Of a stretch of DNA of 36,449 bases, positions 9,673 through 18,496 are shown piece after piece. Position numbers and translations under genes: made by a program. Under the pieces are notes generated by a model. The model worked only from the letters and a program-made list of their open reading frames with translations. It was not told the DNA's origin and searched no databases. Position 1 is the first letter of the stretch. Every line of letters starts with the position of its first letter. Origin of the DNA: Actinomycetota bacterium (lineage in GTDB: Bacteria > Actinomycetota > Actinomycetes > Nanopelagicales > Nanopelagicaceae); contig PLXJ01000010.1 of NCBI GenBank assembly GCA_003151395.1, positions 1 to 36,449 on the forward strand, in the 5' to 3' direction.

Positions 9673-12018
9673 ATGGCTAAAAAACGAAGTACGACTAGAA
9701 GCAAGGCTGCAAAGCGTCCCGGAGTCCTTGTTGGGATCGGGCGCGCTCTTGCAGGGATCTGGCGTTTTTTCGCTAAAGCGGTCGGGAGCGCGGTCCGTTT
9801 TCTCTTCAAGGAAGCCCGCGAACTCGATAGCGCCCATCATCGCGATGGGCTCGCCTTCCTTCTCTTAATCTTTGCGCTCATCAGCGCAGCAGGTAGTTGG
9901 TTCCACCTTCACAATCCGATCGGTCGATCGATGAATACGCTCCTGCTCGGCACTTTCGGCAAGATCGCCATCATCACTCCACTCCTCTTTGTTTACTTTG
10001 CTTTTAGATTGTTTAAGGCTCCGGATGAAGGCAGGGCTAATGGCCGAATTACAATCGGCGCACTATTGCTTGTCCTAAGCGGAACCGGTTTGGCTCAGGT
10101 CGTTAATGATTCAGATTTTAAAGGCGTCCGAACTGCTGGGGGTGTCATTGGGTACGGTGTAGGTCGACCGCTTTCAAACCTAGGAACCTCACTACTTGCC
10201 ATTCCTATTTTGTTACTCTTTTTCTTTTTTGGATTGCTTATCGTTACTGCAACTCCAGTCTCCCAAGTTATTGCCAAAGTAAAAATCGTTTTTTCATGGA
10301 TTATGCATCGCACAATATCTGCTAGTCCAAATGAAGCCCAAGAGTTCGAGATCAATGACACGCCTCCCTTTGAGACCCCGCTGGTTCGGGAATTTCATAA
10401 CCAAGAGCCCGAAGATGATGACGATGAGCCAACTCAAGCGGAATTAGAGGATACGGTTGCTCTCCAACTTGGTCTCCCTGGCGCAGGCACACCAACATTT
10501 ATGACCAAGACGGTGCAAAATTCGCCAGCCCACCAAATGATTCTGGCGGCCGACACCCCCTACATTTTGCCGTCAATGGATTTACTACGCACCGTACCCG
10601 CCTCTAAAGCCAAGTCCAAGGCCAACGAGCTGGTTGTAGCGGCCCTGGGGCAGGTTTTTGAACAGTTCGATGTCGATGCCAGAGTTACAGGTTATATGCG
10701 TGGCCCAACGGTAACTCGCTATGAGGTTGAGCTCGCAGGAGGCGTCAAGGTAGAGGCGATTACCGCGCTCGCCAAGAATATTTCCTACGCAGTAGCGAGT
10801 GGGGATGTCCGTATCCTCTCCCCAATCCCAGGTAAGTCGGCAGTCGGAATCGAGATTCCCAATACGGATCGTGAAATAGTTGCCCTGGGCGACGTTTTAC
10901 GTTCTTCGGCTGCGATGAATGAAACCCATCCCATGGTTATTGCGCTGGGCAAAGATGTTGAAGGAAATTACATCTGCGCCAACTTAGCAAAGATGCCGCA
11001 CTTACTAGTCGCAGGAGCAACTGGAGCGGGCAAGTCATCAATGATCAACTCTTTGATTGTTTCCATATTGATGCGCTCCACGCCTGATGAGGTTCGATTG
11101 GTATTGATCGATCCAAAACGCGTTGAACTGACGAGTTATGAAGGCATTCCCCACTTAATTGCCCCAATTATCACAAGTCCAAAAAAGGCCGCAGATGTCC
11201 TCGCGTGGGTTGTCCGTGAAATGGATCAACGTTATGACGATCTTTCCCACTTTGGCTTCCGACATATTGACGATTTCAACCGCGCGGTTCGTTCCAATAA
11301 AGTGAGTTTGCCGGCTGGCAGTGAACGCCTTCTTGAACCATACCCATATCTACTCGTCATTATCGATGAGTTAGCGGATCTGATGATGATCGCGGCCCGT
11401 GAAGTCGAAGAGAGCATTGTTCGAATAACTCAACTCGCACGCGCCGCCGGGATTCACCTCGTTATTGCAACGCAGCGTCCGAGCGTGGATGTTGTTACTG
11501 GATTAATTAAAGCCAACGTTCCTTCACGACTCTCGTTTGCGACATCGAGTCTGGCCGATTCACGAGTTATTTTGGATACTCCTGGCGCCGAAAAACTTGT
11601 AGGTCAGGGTGATGGACTATTTTTACCAATGGGTGCGAGCAAGGCGATGCGAATACAAGGGGCCTTTGTTTCAGAACGTGAATCAGAAGCAGTTGTAAAT
11701 CACGTTAAGTCACAAGCGCAACCAGTCTTTAGAATTGATATCAATGCGCCAGCAGTGAGCAAGCAAATTGAAAATGATATTGGCGATGATATGGAACTTT
11801 TACTTCAAGCGATTCAATTGGTCGTCGGTACACAATTTGGTTCAACATCAATGTTGCAGCGAAAACTTCGCGTCGGATTTGCAAAGGCAGGACGACTGAT
11901 GGACCTGATGGAGAGTCGCGGCATTGTGGGACCGTCAGAAGGTTCCAAGGCTCGCGATGTGCTTATTACCGCGGAACAGATGCCCGATCTTTTGGAGGAG
12001 ATTCAGGGCTTCATCTAA
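9673..12018 (+). CDS. ftsK: DNA translocase FtsK/SpoIIIE
   Basis: FtsK is a septum-anchored motor that pumps chromosomal DNA during division. The 781-residue protein begins with a basic tail (KKRSTTRSKAAKRPG) and four membrane segments within about residues 55-195. An acidic, non-conserved linker follows (EPEDDDDEPTQAELED). The motor has Walker A GATGAGKSS from residue 448 and Walker B LLVIIDELADLMM near residue 560. The C-terminal winged-helix gamma domain (QLVVGTQFGSTSMLQRKLRVGFAKAGRLMD pattern) recognises polar DNA motifs. The linker is short for the family. No strong ribosome-binding site precedes the ATG. Confidence 0.96.
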   Translation: MAKKRSTTRSKAAKRPGVLVGIGRALAGIWRFFAKAVGSAVRFLFKEARELDSAHHRDGLAFLLLIFALISAAGSWFHLHNPIGRSMNTLLLGTFGKIAIITPLLFVYFAFRLFKAPDEGRANGRITIGALLLVLSGTGLAQVVNDSDFKGVRTAGGVIGYGVGRPLSNLGTSLLAIPILLLFFFFGLLIVTATPVSQVIAKVKIVFSWIMHRTISASPNEAQEFEINDTPPFETPLVREFHNQEPEDDDDEPTQAELEDTVALQLGLPGAGTPTFMTKTVQNSPAHQMILAADTPYILPSMDLLRTVPASKAKSKANELVVAALGQVFEQFDVDARVTGYMRGPTVTRYEVELAGGVKVEAITALAKNISYAVASGDVRILSPIPGKSAVGIEIPNTDREIVALGDVLRSSAAMNETHPMVIALGKDVEGNYICANLAKMPHLLVAGATGAGKSSMINSLIVSILMRSTPDEVRLVLIDPKRVELTSYEGIPHLIAPIITSPKKAADVLAWVVREMDQRYDDLSHFGFRHIDDFNRAVRSNKVSLPAGSERLLEPYPYLLVIIDELADLMMIAAREVEESIVRITQLARAAGIHLVIATQRPSVDVVTGLIKANVPSRLSFATSSLADSRVILDTPGAEKLVGQGDGLFLPMGASKAMRIQGAFVSERESEAVVNHVKSQAQPVFRIDINAPAVSKQIENDIGDDMELLLQAIQLVVGTQFGSTSMLQRKLRVGFAKAGRLMDLMESRGIVGPSEGSKARDVLITAEQMPDLLEEIQGFI

Positions 12019-12075
12019 GGAAATCTCTCCCGGGCTACGCTTGAATTGAGCGACCCTAGAAATTCATTTGGTCAT

Positions 12076-12093
12076 CCCTCATTGAGGGTTTAT
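12076..12093 (+). terminator. Weak terminator-like hairpin after ftsK
   Basis: CCCTC (12076-12080), a three-base loop ATT and GAGGG (12084-12088) form a five-pair stem followed by TTTAT. It lies in the 147-base gap between ftsK and the RodZ-like gene. The stem is short and the T-run is interrupted, so it may only attenuate transcription. Confidence 0.3.
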
Positions 12094-12165
12094 CCTTGGC
12101 TTCTCACCTTCCCCAGGTTGTGGCTATTTTCGTTGTCGCATCGTGATTTTAGTAATGAGGCATGT

Positions 12166-12927
12166 ATGTCGGTTGGAATTCTTCTCCGCCAAGTAAGAGA
12201 ATCCGTTGGCATGTCTATCGAAGAACTTTCATCCCACACTTCTATTAGACGGAGTGTTCTCAATGATCTCGAGAGCGATAATTTTCAATCCTCTGGCGGA
12301 TTGGCGTACGCCCGCGGACATATTCGTAACATTGCGCGAGTATTGCGCGCCAACGGGGATTTGTTGGTCGATGAATTCAATTCAATGAATCAGGATTTCA
12401 ATCGTCCCATGATTGATTTGCTGAGCGAAAATAATGTAACTCCGGTTCGTCGTGCTCGCCGAAAGGTATCTTTCGGCCTCATGGCAAAAGTCGCCGCCGC
12501 TGTTGTGATCGTATTAATTGCTGCCCCTACGGTGGCCTCCTTTATGCATCCATCAAAGAAAGCTCCAATCAAAACCGGTAGCCAGTCAACTTCAACGCAA
12601 TCCCTAACCTCAACAACATCCTCCACGGGTTCGCCAGCTGGTACGACCGCCGTCGCAACGAAAACCACCCCCGTTGCGGTTGTAATAACGGCTAATGCAG
12701 GATCTTCTTGGATTGCGGTTACAGATAGTGCTGGATCCTTGATATTTAGTGGAACGATGCATCAAGGAACTTCCCAATCATTTGATGACACACAATTAAT
12801 TAATTTCACTGTTGGTAACGCCGGTGCGGTTGATATAAATGTGAACGGCAAAGATGCGGGTTCGCCGGGCGCCATTGGCGAGGTAGTCCATCTCCAATTT
12901 GGGCCAGGAGCTCCATCTCAAGGCTAA
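12166..12927 (+). CDS. RodZ-like membrane protein with N-terminal helix-turn-helix and DUF4115
   Basis: I place the start at ATG 12166, five bases after GAGG (12157-12160); the frame stays open further upstream but that part looks non-coding. The 253-residue product has a Cro/RodZ-type HTH (LLRQVRESVGMSIEELSSHTSI) within residues 1-66, one membrane segment near residues 105-128, a Ser/Thr-rich linker, and a C-terminal beta domain like DUF4115 (SSWIAVTDSAGSLIFSGTM). RodZ links the cell-shape machinery to the membrane in rods. The same gene sits between ftsK and pgsA in other actinobacteria. Whether this organism has MreB cannot be told from this window. Confidence 0.85.
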   Translation: MSVGILLRQVRESVGMSIEELSSHTSIRRSVLNDLESDNFQSSGGLAYARGHIRNIARVLRANGDLLVDEFNSMNQDFNRPMIDLLSENNVTPVRRARRKVSFGLMAKVAAAVVIVLIAAPTVASFMHPSKKAPIKTGSQSTSTQSLTSTTSSTGSPAGTTAVATKTTPVAVVITANAGSSWIAVTDSAGSLIFSGTMHQGTSQSFDDTQLINFTVGNAGAVDINVNGKDAGSPGAIGEVVHLQFGPGAPSQG

Positions 12928-12959
12928 TCGCACCTAAATTTCCACGTTAGACAGGTACC

Positions 12960-13523
12960 ATGTCACCAATGAGTACCAAGTCCGGAAAGACGCTAAACCT
13001 TCCAAATGCGTTAACGATCTTGCGGCTGCTCGCCCTTCCTTTCTGTGCCTATGCCCTCTTTAAGGATGGTGGAAATTCCTCTCTCTGGCGCATCATCGCC
13101 TGGTCAGGTTTTTTTGTGGTTGGACTCACCGATCTAATGGACGGCCGGCTGGCTCGCTCCAGAAACCAAGTAACTAGTTTTGGGACTTTTCTTGACCCCG
13201 TTGCGGATAAAGCTGCGATCGGGACCGCAATGATCGCACTTTCAATACAAGGCAAACTCTGGTGGTGGGTCACAATTGTGATCTTGTTCCGCGAAGTTGC
13301 GGTAACGCTGCTTCGACTGGCAGTCATCAGAGGGGGTGTCATTCCCGCTAGCAAAGGTGGCAAACTAAAGACCATGATGCAGGGGTTCGGGATTGGGTTC
13401 TACATTCTTCCGCTGCCATCATGGTTGCACCTCCCGCGTGATATTTTTATGGCGGCAACAATCGCAATCACGCTCGTGACTGGAATGGATTATTTTTTGA
13501 AAGTGATTCGAAGTGAGCGCTGA
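12960..13523 (+). CDS. pgsA: CDP-diacylglycerol-glycerol-3-phosphate 3-phosphatidyltransferase
   Basis: PgsA makes phosphatidylglycerol phosphate, the precursor of phosphatidylglycerol and cardiolipin. The 187-residue membrane protein contains the full CDP-alcohol transferase signature D-x2-D-G-x2-A-R-x8-G-x3-D-x3-D, starting DLMDGRLAR at residue 58 and ending DPVADK. Flanking hydrophobic stretches account for about five or six membrane helices. The ATG at 12960 follows CAGGT; a second in-frame ATG at residue 4 is an alternative. The gene end overlaps cinA by 11 bases. Family members differ in acceptor alcohol, so glycerol-3-phosphate is inferred from the pgsA-cinA context. Confidence 0.9.
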   Translation: MSPMSTKSGKTLNLPNALTILRLLALPFCAYALFKDGGNSSLWRIIAWSGFFVVGLTDLMDGRLARSRNQVTSFGTFLDPVADKAAIGTAMIALSIQGKLWWWVTIVILFREVAVTLLRLAVIRGGVIPASKGGKLKTMMQGFGIGFYILPLPSWLHLPRDIFMAATIAITLVTGMDYFLKVIRSER

Positions 13524-13989
13524 CCTACTGGCGCTAACCATCATTAAGTACATGAAGCGCAAAGAGTTGACCCTTTCAACAGCTGAATCAATCACCGGTG
13601 GGGGACTGAGTGAGGCACTCACTTCTGTACCTGGATCTTCTGCCGTCTTCCAAGGCGGGTTGATCACCTATAGCGATGTCAGCAAGACAAAATTCTTTGG
13701 AATTACAAAGCGGATGCTCACCAAACACACTGCAGTCGCCGAAGAGGTGGCAACCATGATGGCGCAGCAGGCGAGAGCGCAATTTAAGACCGATTACGCC
13801 ATTTCGACCACTGGCGTGGCAGGTCCTGGTCGGGCGTATGGACAGAAATCTGGAACGGTTTGGATCGCAATTGATACCAAAACTGGCACTTCTGCGATTT
13901 CACTCGCGCTCGCAGGCACCCGTGCTGAGATACGCCACGCAACTATTGAGAGCGCATTGGCTGCCTTTACCCGTATTCTTATCCCGTGA
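13513..13989 (+). CDS. CinA C-terminal-type protein (nicotinamide-nucleotide amidohydrolase PncC family)
   Basis: This is the stand-alone C-terminal domain of CinA, 158 residues. It carries [23 protein letters not shown] and [11 protein letters not shown], the two hallmarks of the PncC/CinA domain, which deamidates nicotinamide mononucleotide to nicotinate mononucleotide in pyridine nucleotide salvage. The N-terminal MoCF-like domain of full CinA is absent, as is usual in this pgsA-linked actinobacterial copy. The GTG start lies inside the pgsA end and the stop overlaps clgR by four bases, so the three genes appear translationally coupled. Confidence 0.9.
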   Translation: MSADLLALTIIKYMKRKELTLSTAESITGGGLSEALTSVPGSSAVFQGGLITYSDVSKTKFFGITKRMLTKHTAVAEEVATMMAQQARAQFKTDYAISTTGVAGPGRAYGQKSGTVWIAIDTKTGTSAISLALAGTRAEIRHATIESALAAFTRILIP

Positions 13990-14255
13990 TTCTTCTCCGT
14001 TCTCATATCGGCCTGGCGCTGCGCACTTCTCGCATCCAACAGGGTCGGACCCTGCGCGATGTCGCCAAGAGCGCACGGGTTTCATTGGGTTACCTTTCAG
14101 AGGTAGAACGTGGCCAAAAGGAAGCTTCTTCAGAACTCTTGAATTCAATATGTAGCGCTCTTGATATTTCACTTGGTGAGGTTCTTGTGAACGTGAGTGC
14201 TCAAATTAAAACTCACGAAACTCCTACCCTTATTGTGGTGGATGACGCCGCGTAA
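13986..14255 (+). CDS. clgR: ClgR-type XRE-family transcriptional activator
   Basis: The 89-residue protein closely matches actinobacterial ClgR in its helix-turn-helix: [28 protein letters not shown] followed by [12 protein letters not shown]. ClgR activates clpP and clpC protease genes and other stress genes, and the gene characteristically follows pgsA and cinA. Translation begins at GTG 13986 in a GTGA overlap with cinA. The protein ends in Asp-Asp-Ala-Ala; a terminal Ala-Ala is the kind of tail by which ClgR is itself degraded by the Clp protease in streptomycetes. Its target sites are not in this window as far as I can see. Confidence 0.9.
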   Translation: MILLRSHIGLALRTSRIQQGRTLRDVAKSARVSLGYLSEVERGQKEASSELLNSICSALDISLGEVLVNVSAQIKTHETPTLIVVDDAA

Positions 14256-14295
14256 TTAGCTTTCACGCGAGTTATTTCTCACGCTCCATCCCATC

Positions 14296-14781
14296 ATGGC
14301 AACCAATCAGCGCTCGCGTACCGCAATTCTTGCTGGTGCAAAAATCGTGATCACTGAAGTAGGTTCTTACGAATCCAACATGCTCGATATCGCCGCCCGC
14401 GCCGAGGTTTCTCGCGCTACCGTTTACAACCATTTCAGCGATAAGGAAGCGATGATGCTCTCTCTCGTTGAGTCCGAAATTCTTCGTCTTTTCGATCTTG
14501 CCAAGAAGGCGCCAACTAAACGCGATGCCCTTTGCATTCTTTCGGTAGAAATTTCGAAGGACCCGGCGCTCCGCAAAATGGTGCAGACAGATCCGCTAGA
14601 CATTGCCAAGTTCGTGACCGTGACAGATCATCCCCTTTGGTCATTGGTAAAAGAGTCGCTCATTAACTTGTTTGGCGAATCAGCAGGTGCAGTTTTCCAC
14701 TGGTTAATAGGTCAAATTGCCTCACCGCTTTCACTTGCCGGAAGTGCCAAGCAGGCCGATCAAATGGCTCGTGCCCTCTAA
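14296..14781 (+). CDS. TetR-family transcriptional regulator
   Basis: The 161-residue protein has a TetR-type N-terminal DNA-binding domain: RTAILAGAKIVITEVG followed by the helix-turn-helix MLDIAARAEVSRATVYNHFSDKEAMMLSLVE (residues about 30-60). The ligand-binding part, about 100 residues, is short for TetR proteins and not recognisable by subfamily. It stands alone on the plus strand, 40 bases after clgR and 24 before the DUF3046 gene. No obvious divergent target gene is present, so the regulated genes are unknown. The spacer contains CGCGT and ACGCG as an imperfect inverted repeat that might be an operator, but this is weak. Confidence 0.85.
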   Translation: MATNQRSRTAILAGAKIVITEVGSYESNMLDIAARAEVSRATVYNHFSDKEAMMLSLVESEILRLFDLAKKAPTKRDALCILSVEISKDPALRKMVQTDPLDIAKFVTVTDHPLWSLVKESLINLFGESAGAVFHWLIGQIASPLSLAGSAKQADQMARAL

Positions 14782-14805
14782 CTGATGGCTATTTAATAGG
14801 TGGGA

Positions 14806-14997
14806 ATGCGAATTACTGAACTTCGTTCCCGGGTCTCTGATTATTTCAGCGACTCAGATACTTATGCCAGAGATATCGTTCATGCCGAACTCGGTGGGTT
14901 GACGGTCAATGAAGCGCTAGCGCGCGGATTTGAACCCGGGGAAATCTGGAAAGCGATCGTGGCACACAATCCCCAAATGCCTGCAAGATTTCGATAG
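14806..14997 (+). CDS. DUF3046 protein
   Basis: The 63-residue product MRITELRSRV... has the DUF3046 pattern: an N-terminal MRxTEL helix, then HAELGGLTVNEALARGFEPGEIWKAIV, where a Leu-Gly-Gly and a W in the last helix are conserved. I choose ATG 14806, with AGG five bases upstream, rather than GTG 14800, because family members start with MRxTE. Function is unknown. The gene is found just upstream of recA across actinobacteria, so its presence here supports the lineage call and the orthology of the recA cluster. Confidence 0.85.
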   Translation: MRITELRSRVSDYFSDSDTYARDIVHAELGGLTVNEALARGFEPGEIWKAIVAHNPQMPARFR

Positions 14998-15001
14998 ACG
15001 A

Positions 15002-15295
15002 ATGCCCGATTTACTGATTGAAATCCGAGTTCGACCCAATGCGTCGCGGAACAAGGTCGGTGGAACCGCCGGGGATCCACCAAGGCTGGTGGTCGCAGTT
15101 CAAGCACCTGCCGTAGATGGAAAAGCCAATTCCGCGGTGATCAAAGAGTTGGCAAAAGCCTTTGGTTTGCGCCCGCGAGATTTCACGATCGATTATGGTG
15201 AACTTTCGCGTGATAAGCGGATCATGATCACTAACGCTACAGATGCCCATGCCGACCGTTACGGAGAACTCAAGGCGGGCCCTTCCCTTGGCTGA
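15002..15295 (+). CDS. DUF167 (YggU-family) protein
   Basis: The 97-residue protein is a small alpha/beta protein with the DUF167 signature: IRVRPNASRNKVGG at the start, then RLVVAVQAPAVDGKANSAVIKELAKAFGL, with the conserved PAxDGKAN core. Members are widespread and of unknown function. The frame is open further upstream, inside the DUF3046 gene, but ATG 15002, four bases past that gene's stop, begins exactly where family homology begins. It is likely co-transcribed with DUF3046. It ends 168 bases before recA. Confidence 0.85.
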   Translation: MPDLLIEIRVRPNASRNKVGGTAGDPPRLVVAVQAPAVDGKANSAVIKELAKAFGLRPRDFTIDYGELSRDKRIMITNATDAHADRYGELKAGPSLG

Positions 15296-15318
15296 TTAGC
15301 TCGGCGTGTCCTAGCCAT

Positions 15319-15334
15319 TCGAACAGATGTTCGG
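15319..15334 (+). promoter_or_regulatory. LexA SOS box upstream of recA
   Basis: TCGAACAGATGTTCGG contains the exact GAAC-N4-GTTC core of the gram-positive and actinobacterial LexA operator, with the outer TC...GG nearly symmetrical. A candidate -10, TATCCT (15335-15340), abuts it, so a bound repressor would block the polymerase. It lies 130 bases upstream of the recA start. This predicts LexA-controlled, DNA-damage-inducible transcription of recA and the genes behind it. Confidence 0.85.
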
Positions 15335-15463
15335 TATCCTTCTCTATACCCAACCAGAGCGGTTCCACACTTCCGCGCGAGCCAGCCTCCCGCCGTCGGT
15401 GGTCTTCCGTACCTTCTGGACCGTACAGATGAACTCATCTGAGTTAAGAGAGAAAGGCAGACA

Positions 15464-16555
15464 ATGGCAGCAGATAAAGCCGACAAGACTGATAAGGCAT
15501 CTGAAAAGCAATCGCTTGATCGCACCAAAGCCCTCGACACCGCCCTAGCCCAGATTGAGCGTCAGTTCGGTAAGGGTTCAGTGATGAAGATGGGTGATCG
15601 TGGCCCACAGGTCATGGAGGTAATTCCTACCGGATCTATCGCTCTAGATATCGCCCTCGGAATTGGCGGATTGCCGCGTGGTCGTATCGTTGAAATTTAT
15701 GGTCCAGAGTCGTCAGGTAAGACAACGGTTGCGCTTCATGCAATCGCTAATGCACAGAAGGCGGGCGGCATTGCGGCATTTATTGATGCTGAGCATGCGC
15801 TCGATCCAGAGTATGCAAAGAAGCTTGGCGTCGATATCGATGCACTTCTAGTTTCCCAACCAGATACTGGTGAACAAGCTCTCGAGATCATGGATATGTT
15901 GATTCGCTCGGGCGCACTCGACGTCATTGTTGTTGACTCCGTTGCTGCTCTAGTGCCTCGCGCTGAAATCGAAGGCGAGATGGGTGACTCACATATGGGG
16001 CTACAGGCCCGATTAATGTCACAGGCGCTACGCAAAATTACGGGAGCACTTCATCAATCCAATACAACCGCGATATTTATCAACCAACTTCGCGAAAAAA
16101 TCGGTGTCTTCTTTGGAACTCCAGAGACAACTACTGGTGGCAAGGCGCTTAAGTTCTATGCATCGATTCGGTTGGATGTTCGCAGAATCGAAACTCTCAA
16201 GGATGGTCAAGAAGCAGTTGGAAACCGTACTCGAGTCAAAGTTGTAAAGAACAAGATGGCTCCGCCATTTAAGCAGGCAGAGTTCGACATTATCTACGGC
16301 GTAGGAATTTCACGTGAAGGATCGCTCATTGATCTTGGCGTTGAAGTAGGAGTCGTCAAGAAATCTGGAGCTTGGTACACCTATGAGGGTGATCAGCTCG
16401 GACAGGGTAAAGAGAATTCGCGTAATTTCTTGATCGACAATCCTGATTTAGCAAATGAGATCGAGGGCAAGATTCGCGCTCATTATGTTCCAGTTGCCAT
16501 CGATCCAGAACTCGTAGCCGCGATAGATGAAGCGACTTCAGAGGTCGAATTCTAA
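15464..16555 (+). CDS. recA: Recombinase RecA
   Basis: RecA forms filaments on single-stranded DNA, drives strand exchange, and stimulates LexA self-cleavage. The 363-residue protein contains Walker [10 protein letters not shown] from residue 80, the [16 protein letters not shown] region, the [13 protein letters not shown] Walker B stretch, loop L1 ([10 protein letters not shown]) and loop L2 ([29 protein letters not shown]). The N-terminus has a Lys/Asp-rich stretch that varies between species. No intein is present. A purine-rich AGAGAGAAAGG precedes the ATG. The SOS box upstream and recX two bases downstream give the standard damage-response layout. Confidence 0.98.
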   Translation: MAADKADKTDKASEKQSLDRTKALDTALAQIERQFGKGSVMKMGDRGPQVMEVIPTGSIALDIALGIGGLPRGRIVEIYGPESSGKTTVALHAIANAQKAGGIAAFIDAEHALDPEYAKKLGVDIDALLVSQPDTGEQALEIMDMLIRSGALDVIVVDSVAALVPRAEIEGEMGDSHMGLQARLMSQALRKITGALHQSNTTAIFINQLREKIGVFFGTPETTTGGKALKFYASIRLDVRRIETLKDGQEAVGNRTRVKVVKNKMAPPFKQAEFDIIYGVGISREGSLIDLGVEVGVVKKSGAWYTYEGDQLGQGKENSRNFLIDNPDLANEIEGKIRAHYVPVAIDPELVAAIDEATSEVEF

Positions 16556-16557
16556 GA

Positions 16558-17043
16558 GTGAAACAACCAGCAGAGGTAGTGGCTGACCCCTACTCTGAGG
16601 CGATGTCGCTAGCGCTCTATGCGTTAGCACCGCGCTCGAAGAGTAGGGCGGAGCTTGCGCTCCAACTTCGAAAACGAGGTACGGAACCAGAGATTGCATC
16701 TGCGGTTCTCGATTCTTTAGAACTGCAAGGGCTACTTAACGATCTGGAATTTGCACAACTATGGAGCGAGTCCCGTCGCCGTCAAAAGAGGCTGAGCACT
16801 AGCGTCATTACCCAAGAATTGCGGAGTAAAGGTGTTGCCCAGGACATTATCGATGAAGTTATGCAGGGCTCAGATTTAGATGCCGAATATCGGATGGCTT
16901 TTGATTTGGCCGAGCGTAAATACCGCTCATGCGCTCACTTGGATCATATGGTGATCTATCGGCGGGTTCACGCGCTTTTGGCTCGAAAAGGTTTTAGTCA
17001 TCAGATTACGGAGCGAATTATGCGAGAACTCCTAGCTTCCTAA
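16558..17043 (+). CDS. recX: Regulatory protein RecX
   Basis: RecX binds RecA filaments and limits their activity. The 161-residue protein begins at GTG 16558, two bases after the recA stop. It shows the RecX three-helix repeats: ALYALAPRSKSRAELALQLRKRGTEPEIASAVLDSL, then LSTSVITQELRSKGVAQDIIDEVM, then YRRVHALLARKGFSHQITERIM. Adjacency to recA and the repeated K/R-x-R-G pattern make the call secure. Co-transcription from the SOS promoter would keep the RecA to RecX ratio fixed. Confidence 0.93.
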   Translation: MKQPAEVVADPYSEAMSLALYALAPRSKSRAELALQLRKRGTEPEIASAVLDSLELQGLLNDLEFAQLWSESRRRQKRLSTSVITQELRSKGVAQDIIDEVMQGSDLDAEYRMAFDLAERKYRSCAHLDHMVIYRRVHALLARKGFSHQITERIMRELLAS

Positions 17044-17062
17044 GACCTCCTAAGATTGGGGA

Positions 17063-18496
17063 ATGACCGCCCGCTCCTTTGTCGTAGAAACTTACGGCTG
17101 CCAGATGAATGTGCATGATTCGGAGCGCATTGCAGGGCTACTCCTAAACGCGGGCTATGTCGCAGCTCTTGAAGGCTCTACTCCTGATTTAGTTGTCTTT
17201 AATACATGTGCCGTTCGCGAAAACGCAGACAACAAGTTGTACGGCAATCTCAGCTTTTTAGCACCGCTAAAAAAGAGCAACCCAAATTTCCAAATTGCAG
17301 TCGGCGGCTGCATGGCCCAAAAAGATCAAGATTCGATTATTAAGCGCGCCCCGTATGTAGATGTTGTATTTGGAACCCACAACATTGGGTCACTTCCGGC
17401 GCTATTAGAGCGGGCTCGAATTGAGGAGTCGTCGCAGTTAGAGATTAAAGAGTCGTTGGAACATTTTCCTTCGACGCTTCCGGTACGCCGTCACTCCGCT
17501 TTTAGCGCTTGGGTTTCAATTTCTGTTGGTTGCAATAACACTTGCACTTTTTGCATCGTTCCTTCGTTGCGCGGAATCGAGAAAGATCGCCCTAAATTAG
17601 ACATTCTCGCCGAAGCCCGTGCACTCGTGGATCAAGGCGTTGTTGAAATAACGCTCTTGGGTCAGAATGTGAATGCCTATGGCGTTGATTTTGGTCAACG
17701 TGGGGCCTTTGCGCAATTAATCCGCGAAGTGGGCGCTATTGAAGGGCTAGAGCGGCTACGTTTTATGTCACCCCACCCTCGTGATTTCACCGACGATGTA
17801 ATCGAAGCAATGGCAGAAACTAAATCCGCGATGCCACACCTTCATATGCCATTGCAATCAGGTTCGGATCGAATATTGCAGGCGATGCGCCGGTCTTATC
17901 GGAGTGAACGGTATTTAGGAATTATTGAAAATGTACGCAAGGCGATTCCGGAGGCAGGAATTACAACAGATATCATCGTGGGATTCCCTGGCGAGACCGA
18001 GGCAGACTTTCAAGCAACGCTGGGTGTAGTTCGTCAGTCTCGTTTTGCTGCTGCCTACACTTTTCAGTACTCAAAGCGACCTGGAACTCCAGCAGCCACA
18101 ATGCCAGATCAGATAACAGACGAGTTAATGGCCGAGCGTTACACCCGATTGCACACGTTGCAACAAGAAATGTCGGGTCTAGTCAACAAAGAATCTATTG
18201 GTAAAAGTTATGAGGTTTTGGTCACAGATCACGAGGGCCGCCATGACGCGACTCGCTCTCGCCTCAACGGCCGCACCCCAGATTTTCGCCTCGTACATTT
18301 TGATACCGAACTTGCTCGCCCTGGAGATATAGCCAACGTTACGATCACAGAGAGCTCTCCGAACTTTATGGTCGGCACATTGAACTCGATACGCAAAACC
18401 CGAGGGGGCGATTCGCATCAGGCCAGGCTTGCAGAAATCGGGACGAGTGCAATCATGATAGGAATGCCGACACTCGCGAAATTAAAGTCACTGTGA
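17063..18496 (+). CDS. miaB: tRNA-2-methylthio-N6-dimethylallyladenosine synthase
   Basis: MiaB is a radical-SAM enzyme that adds a methylthio group to isopentenyl-A37 of tRNAs reading codons that begin with U. The 477-residue protein has the UPF0004 domain with its cluster cysteines ([21 protein letters not shown]), the radical-SAM triad C157-x3-C161-x2-C164 in [10 protein letters not shown], the MSPHPRDF segment and a C-terminal TRAM domain. ATG 17063 has GGGG close upstream. Its stop overlaps miaA by four bases, so the two enzymes acting in sequence on the same nucleotide are coupled. Confidence 0.96.
   Translation: MTARSFVVETYGCQMNVHDSERIAGLLLNAGYVAALEGSTPDLVVFNTCAVRENADNKLYGNLSFLAPLKKSNPNFQIAVGGCMAQKDQDSIIKRAPYVDVVFGTHNIGSLPALLERARIEESSQLEIKESLEHFPSTLPVRRHSAFSAWVSISVGCNNTCTFCIVPSLRGIEKDRPKLDILAEARALVDQGVVEITLLGQNVNAYGVDFGQRGAFAQLIREVGAIEGLERLRFMSPHPRDFTDDVIEAMAETKSAMPHLHMPLQSGSDRILQAMRRSYRSERYLGIIENVRKAIPEAGITTDIIVGFPGETEADFQATLGVVRQSRFAAAYTFQYSKRPGTPAATMPDQITDELMAERYTRLHTLQQEMSGLVNKESIGKSYEVLVTDHEGRHDATRSRLNGRTPDFRLVHFDTELARPGDIANVTITESSPNFMVGTLNSIRKTRGGDSHQARLAEIGTSAIMIGMPTLAKLKSL

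Noticed and set aside
9905-9945. Frequent GATC/CGATCG runs as a possible repeat or methylation-linked motif
   Set aside because: They occur in coding sequence as ordinary Asp/Ile/Arg codons; enrichment cannot be judged by eye without counting against a background model.
12046-12165. Extended N-terminus of the RodZ-like gene from TTG 12046
   Set aside because: The extra 40 residues do not resemble the family, and the HTH domain starts directly after ATG 12166, which has GAGG at good spacing.
15427-15445. Small hairpins (AGATG/CATCT or AACTC/GAGTT) in the recA leader as an attenuator
   Set aside because: Stems are only five pairs and mutually exclusive, with no T-run; likely chance in a 168-base leader.
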